From the NCBI GenBank assembly GCA_016931085.1, contig JAFGFO010000216.1, forward strand, positions 1 through 5,295: a DNA stretch of 5,295 nucleotides, given 5' to 3'. The notes below the pieces were generated by a model that ran no database searches, was not told the DNA's origin, and worked only from the letters and a program-made list of their open reading frames with translations. The position numbers were made by a program, and so were the translations under genes. The DNA is from Thermoflexales bacterium (GTDB lineage Bacteria; Chloroflexota; Anaerolineae; Fen-1058). Shown here piece by piece: positions 4,657 through 5,295 of the stretch (positions within the stretch are counted from its first letter, which is position 1; each line of letters begins with the position of its first letter).

Positions 4657-5295
4657 CTAGCCAATCCCCAAGGCGCGGTCGAGCTTGGGCCTGTCGAAAT
4701 CGACCACGATGGTGCCCTTGATGTTGAAGGTGGGCGTGGTCTCGTTGCCGTTGGCCCACTCGCGCACGCGCCTGGCAGCCGCCCGGTCGTGCGTGATGTC
4801 CACCTCGACATAGTCGATGCCGCGCTCCTTCAGATAGGCACGCGCCCGCCGGCAGTCGGGACACCACGCCGTGCAGTACATGACGATAGGCGCGGCCGGC
4901 TCGGGCACGGCCGGCGGCGTGGCCACCTTTTGCGCCACGGCCGCTTGTGGCTCCAGCTCGCTCAATACGCAAAAGAGCTCGTCGTTGTTGGGCTGCTCGC
5001 CAATGTCGTGCACATCCACGTAGCGCACGATACCCGCCTTGTCGATGACAAAGACGGCACGCTCTGTGTAGCCTTCCTCGCGAAGTATTCCATAGTCTTG
5101 AGCTACCTTGCCGTGCGGGAAAAAGTCGCTCAGGAGCGGGTAGCTGATGCCGCCCAGGCTGTCAGCCCAGGCCTTCAAGCACGGGGCGCTGTCGACGCTG
5201 ATACCCAGAACCTGGGTATACATCCCTTCGAATTGGGCCAGTTGGGCCTGGTAGGAAGGGATCTGGCTCGTTCAGACCGGGGTCCAGGCCAGGGG
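4657..5295 (-). CDS. Peroxiredoxin-glutaredoxin fusion, probable selenoprotein (5' end missing)
   Basis: The visible 212 residues are the C-terminal part of a thiol peroxidase that reduces hydroperoxides, fused to a glutaredoxin. The frame runs from the window edge through PLAWTPV, one TGA (5274-5272), then TSQIPSYQAQLAQFEG and the rest of the AhpC/TSA fold (LGISVDS at 30-36, YPLLSDFFPHG at 52-62, RAVFVIDKAG at 79-88). The TGA falls exactly at the peroxidatic cysteine of the PxxxTPxCT motif, so it most likely encodes selenocysteine (visible residue 8). A SECIS-like hairpin follows. A Pro/Ala-rich linker (about 117-136) leads to the glutaredoxin domain, with CPDC at 145-148 and cis-Pro in TTPTF. 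No cysteine lies five residues after the active site, so the fused glutaredoxin may regenerate it. The internal ATG at 5223 is not a credible start: it lies mid-domain with no spacing to a ribosome binding site. A TGC-to-TGA mutation or sequencing error is the alternative. Confidence 0.85.
5222..5262 (-). promoter_or_regulatory. Bacterial SECIS-like stem-loop
   Basis: In the mRNA just after the UGA, ATCCCTTC (5262-5255) pairs perfectly with GAAGGGAT (5229-5222). Inside it CCAG (5251-5248) pairs with CTGG (5241-5238), closing a 6-nt loop GCCCAA. The loop begins with G and starts 25 nt after the UGA. Both agree with the published bacterial SECIS model (apical loop roughly 16-37 nt downstream, a G among the first loop bases). 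SelB would bind here to deliver Sec-tRNA. The fold was done by eye. Confidence 0.6.

Noticed and set aside
4544..4972. Minus-strand ORF of 142 codons overlapping the glutaredoxin region and tRNA
   Set aside because: It is an out-of-frame Arg/Ala/Gly-rich shadow that runs into the tRNA gene.
4657..5223. Peroxiredoxin gene starting at ATG 5223
   Set aside because: It would begin in the middle of the fold, lacks a properly spaced ribosome binding site, and ignores family sequence upstream on both sides of the TGA.

Overview
The window looks like an accessory stretch of a bacterial chromosome with moderate-to-high GC. Every supported gene lies on the minus strand and is read from right to left. 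The mix of genes suggests a Chloroflexota-like or other free-living environmental bacterium: a peroxiredoxin-glutaredoxin fusion with an in-frame UGA, small toxin-antitoxin style pairs, and an AlkZ-related protein. That taxonomic call is inference from gene types only.

Right part (5295-4501): the 3' part of a peroxiredoxin-glutaredoxin gene enters from the right edge. Its reading frame is open to the edge except for one TGA, which sits exactly where the peroxidatic cysteine belongs. A bacterial SECIS-like stem-loop follows directly, so the gene is best read as a selenoprotein. After a 14-bp perfect hairpin and an extended -10 promoter comes tRNA-Arg(CCG), followed by a nested terminator-type hairpin.

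Middle part (4434-1362): a near-consensus sigma70 promoter (TTGACC, 17 bp, TATAAT) starts a transcription unit. It begins with a 79-aa protein and an AbiEii-like nucleotidyltransferase overlapping by ATGA, a likely toxin-antitoxin type pair. It continues with an HSL-family alpha/beta hydrolase, a short fragment resembling the N-terminus of a cytidine deaminase, and an AlkZ-related winged-helix protein. It ends at a Rho-independent terminator.

Left part (1287-57): a second copy of the same promoter drives a tightly packed three-gene operon: a 79-aa small protein, a HicB-like antitoxin and a VapC-type PIN toxin. The PIN protein lacks one of the expected catalytic acidic residues. The operon ends at a strong terminator, and directly beyond it a third copy of the same promoter fires out of the window.

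Two repeat patterns tie the region together. The terminator-promoter block at 1-114 is almost identical to the one after the tRNA at 4403-4506, and the similarity runs into the tRNA 3' end, so the 4.4-kb accessory segment is flanked by direct repeats. Promoters 2 and 3 also share their leader, ribosome binding site and first codons (ME..MTL), although the genes behind them are unrelated. The segment may therefore have been assembled from interchangeable pieces behind a common expression module.
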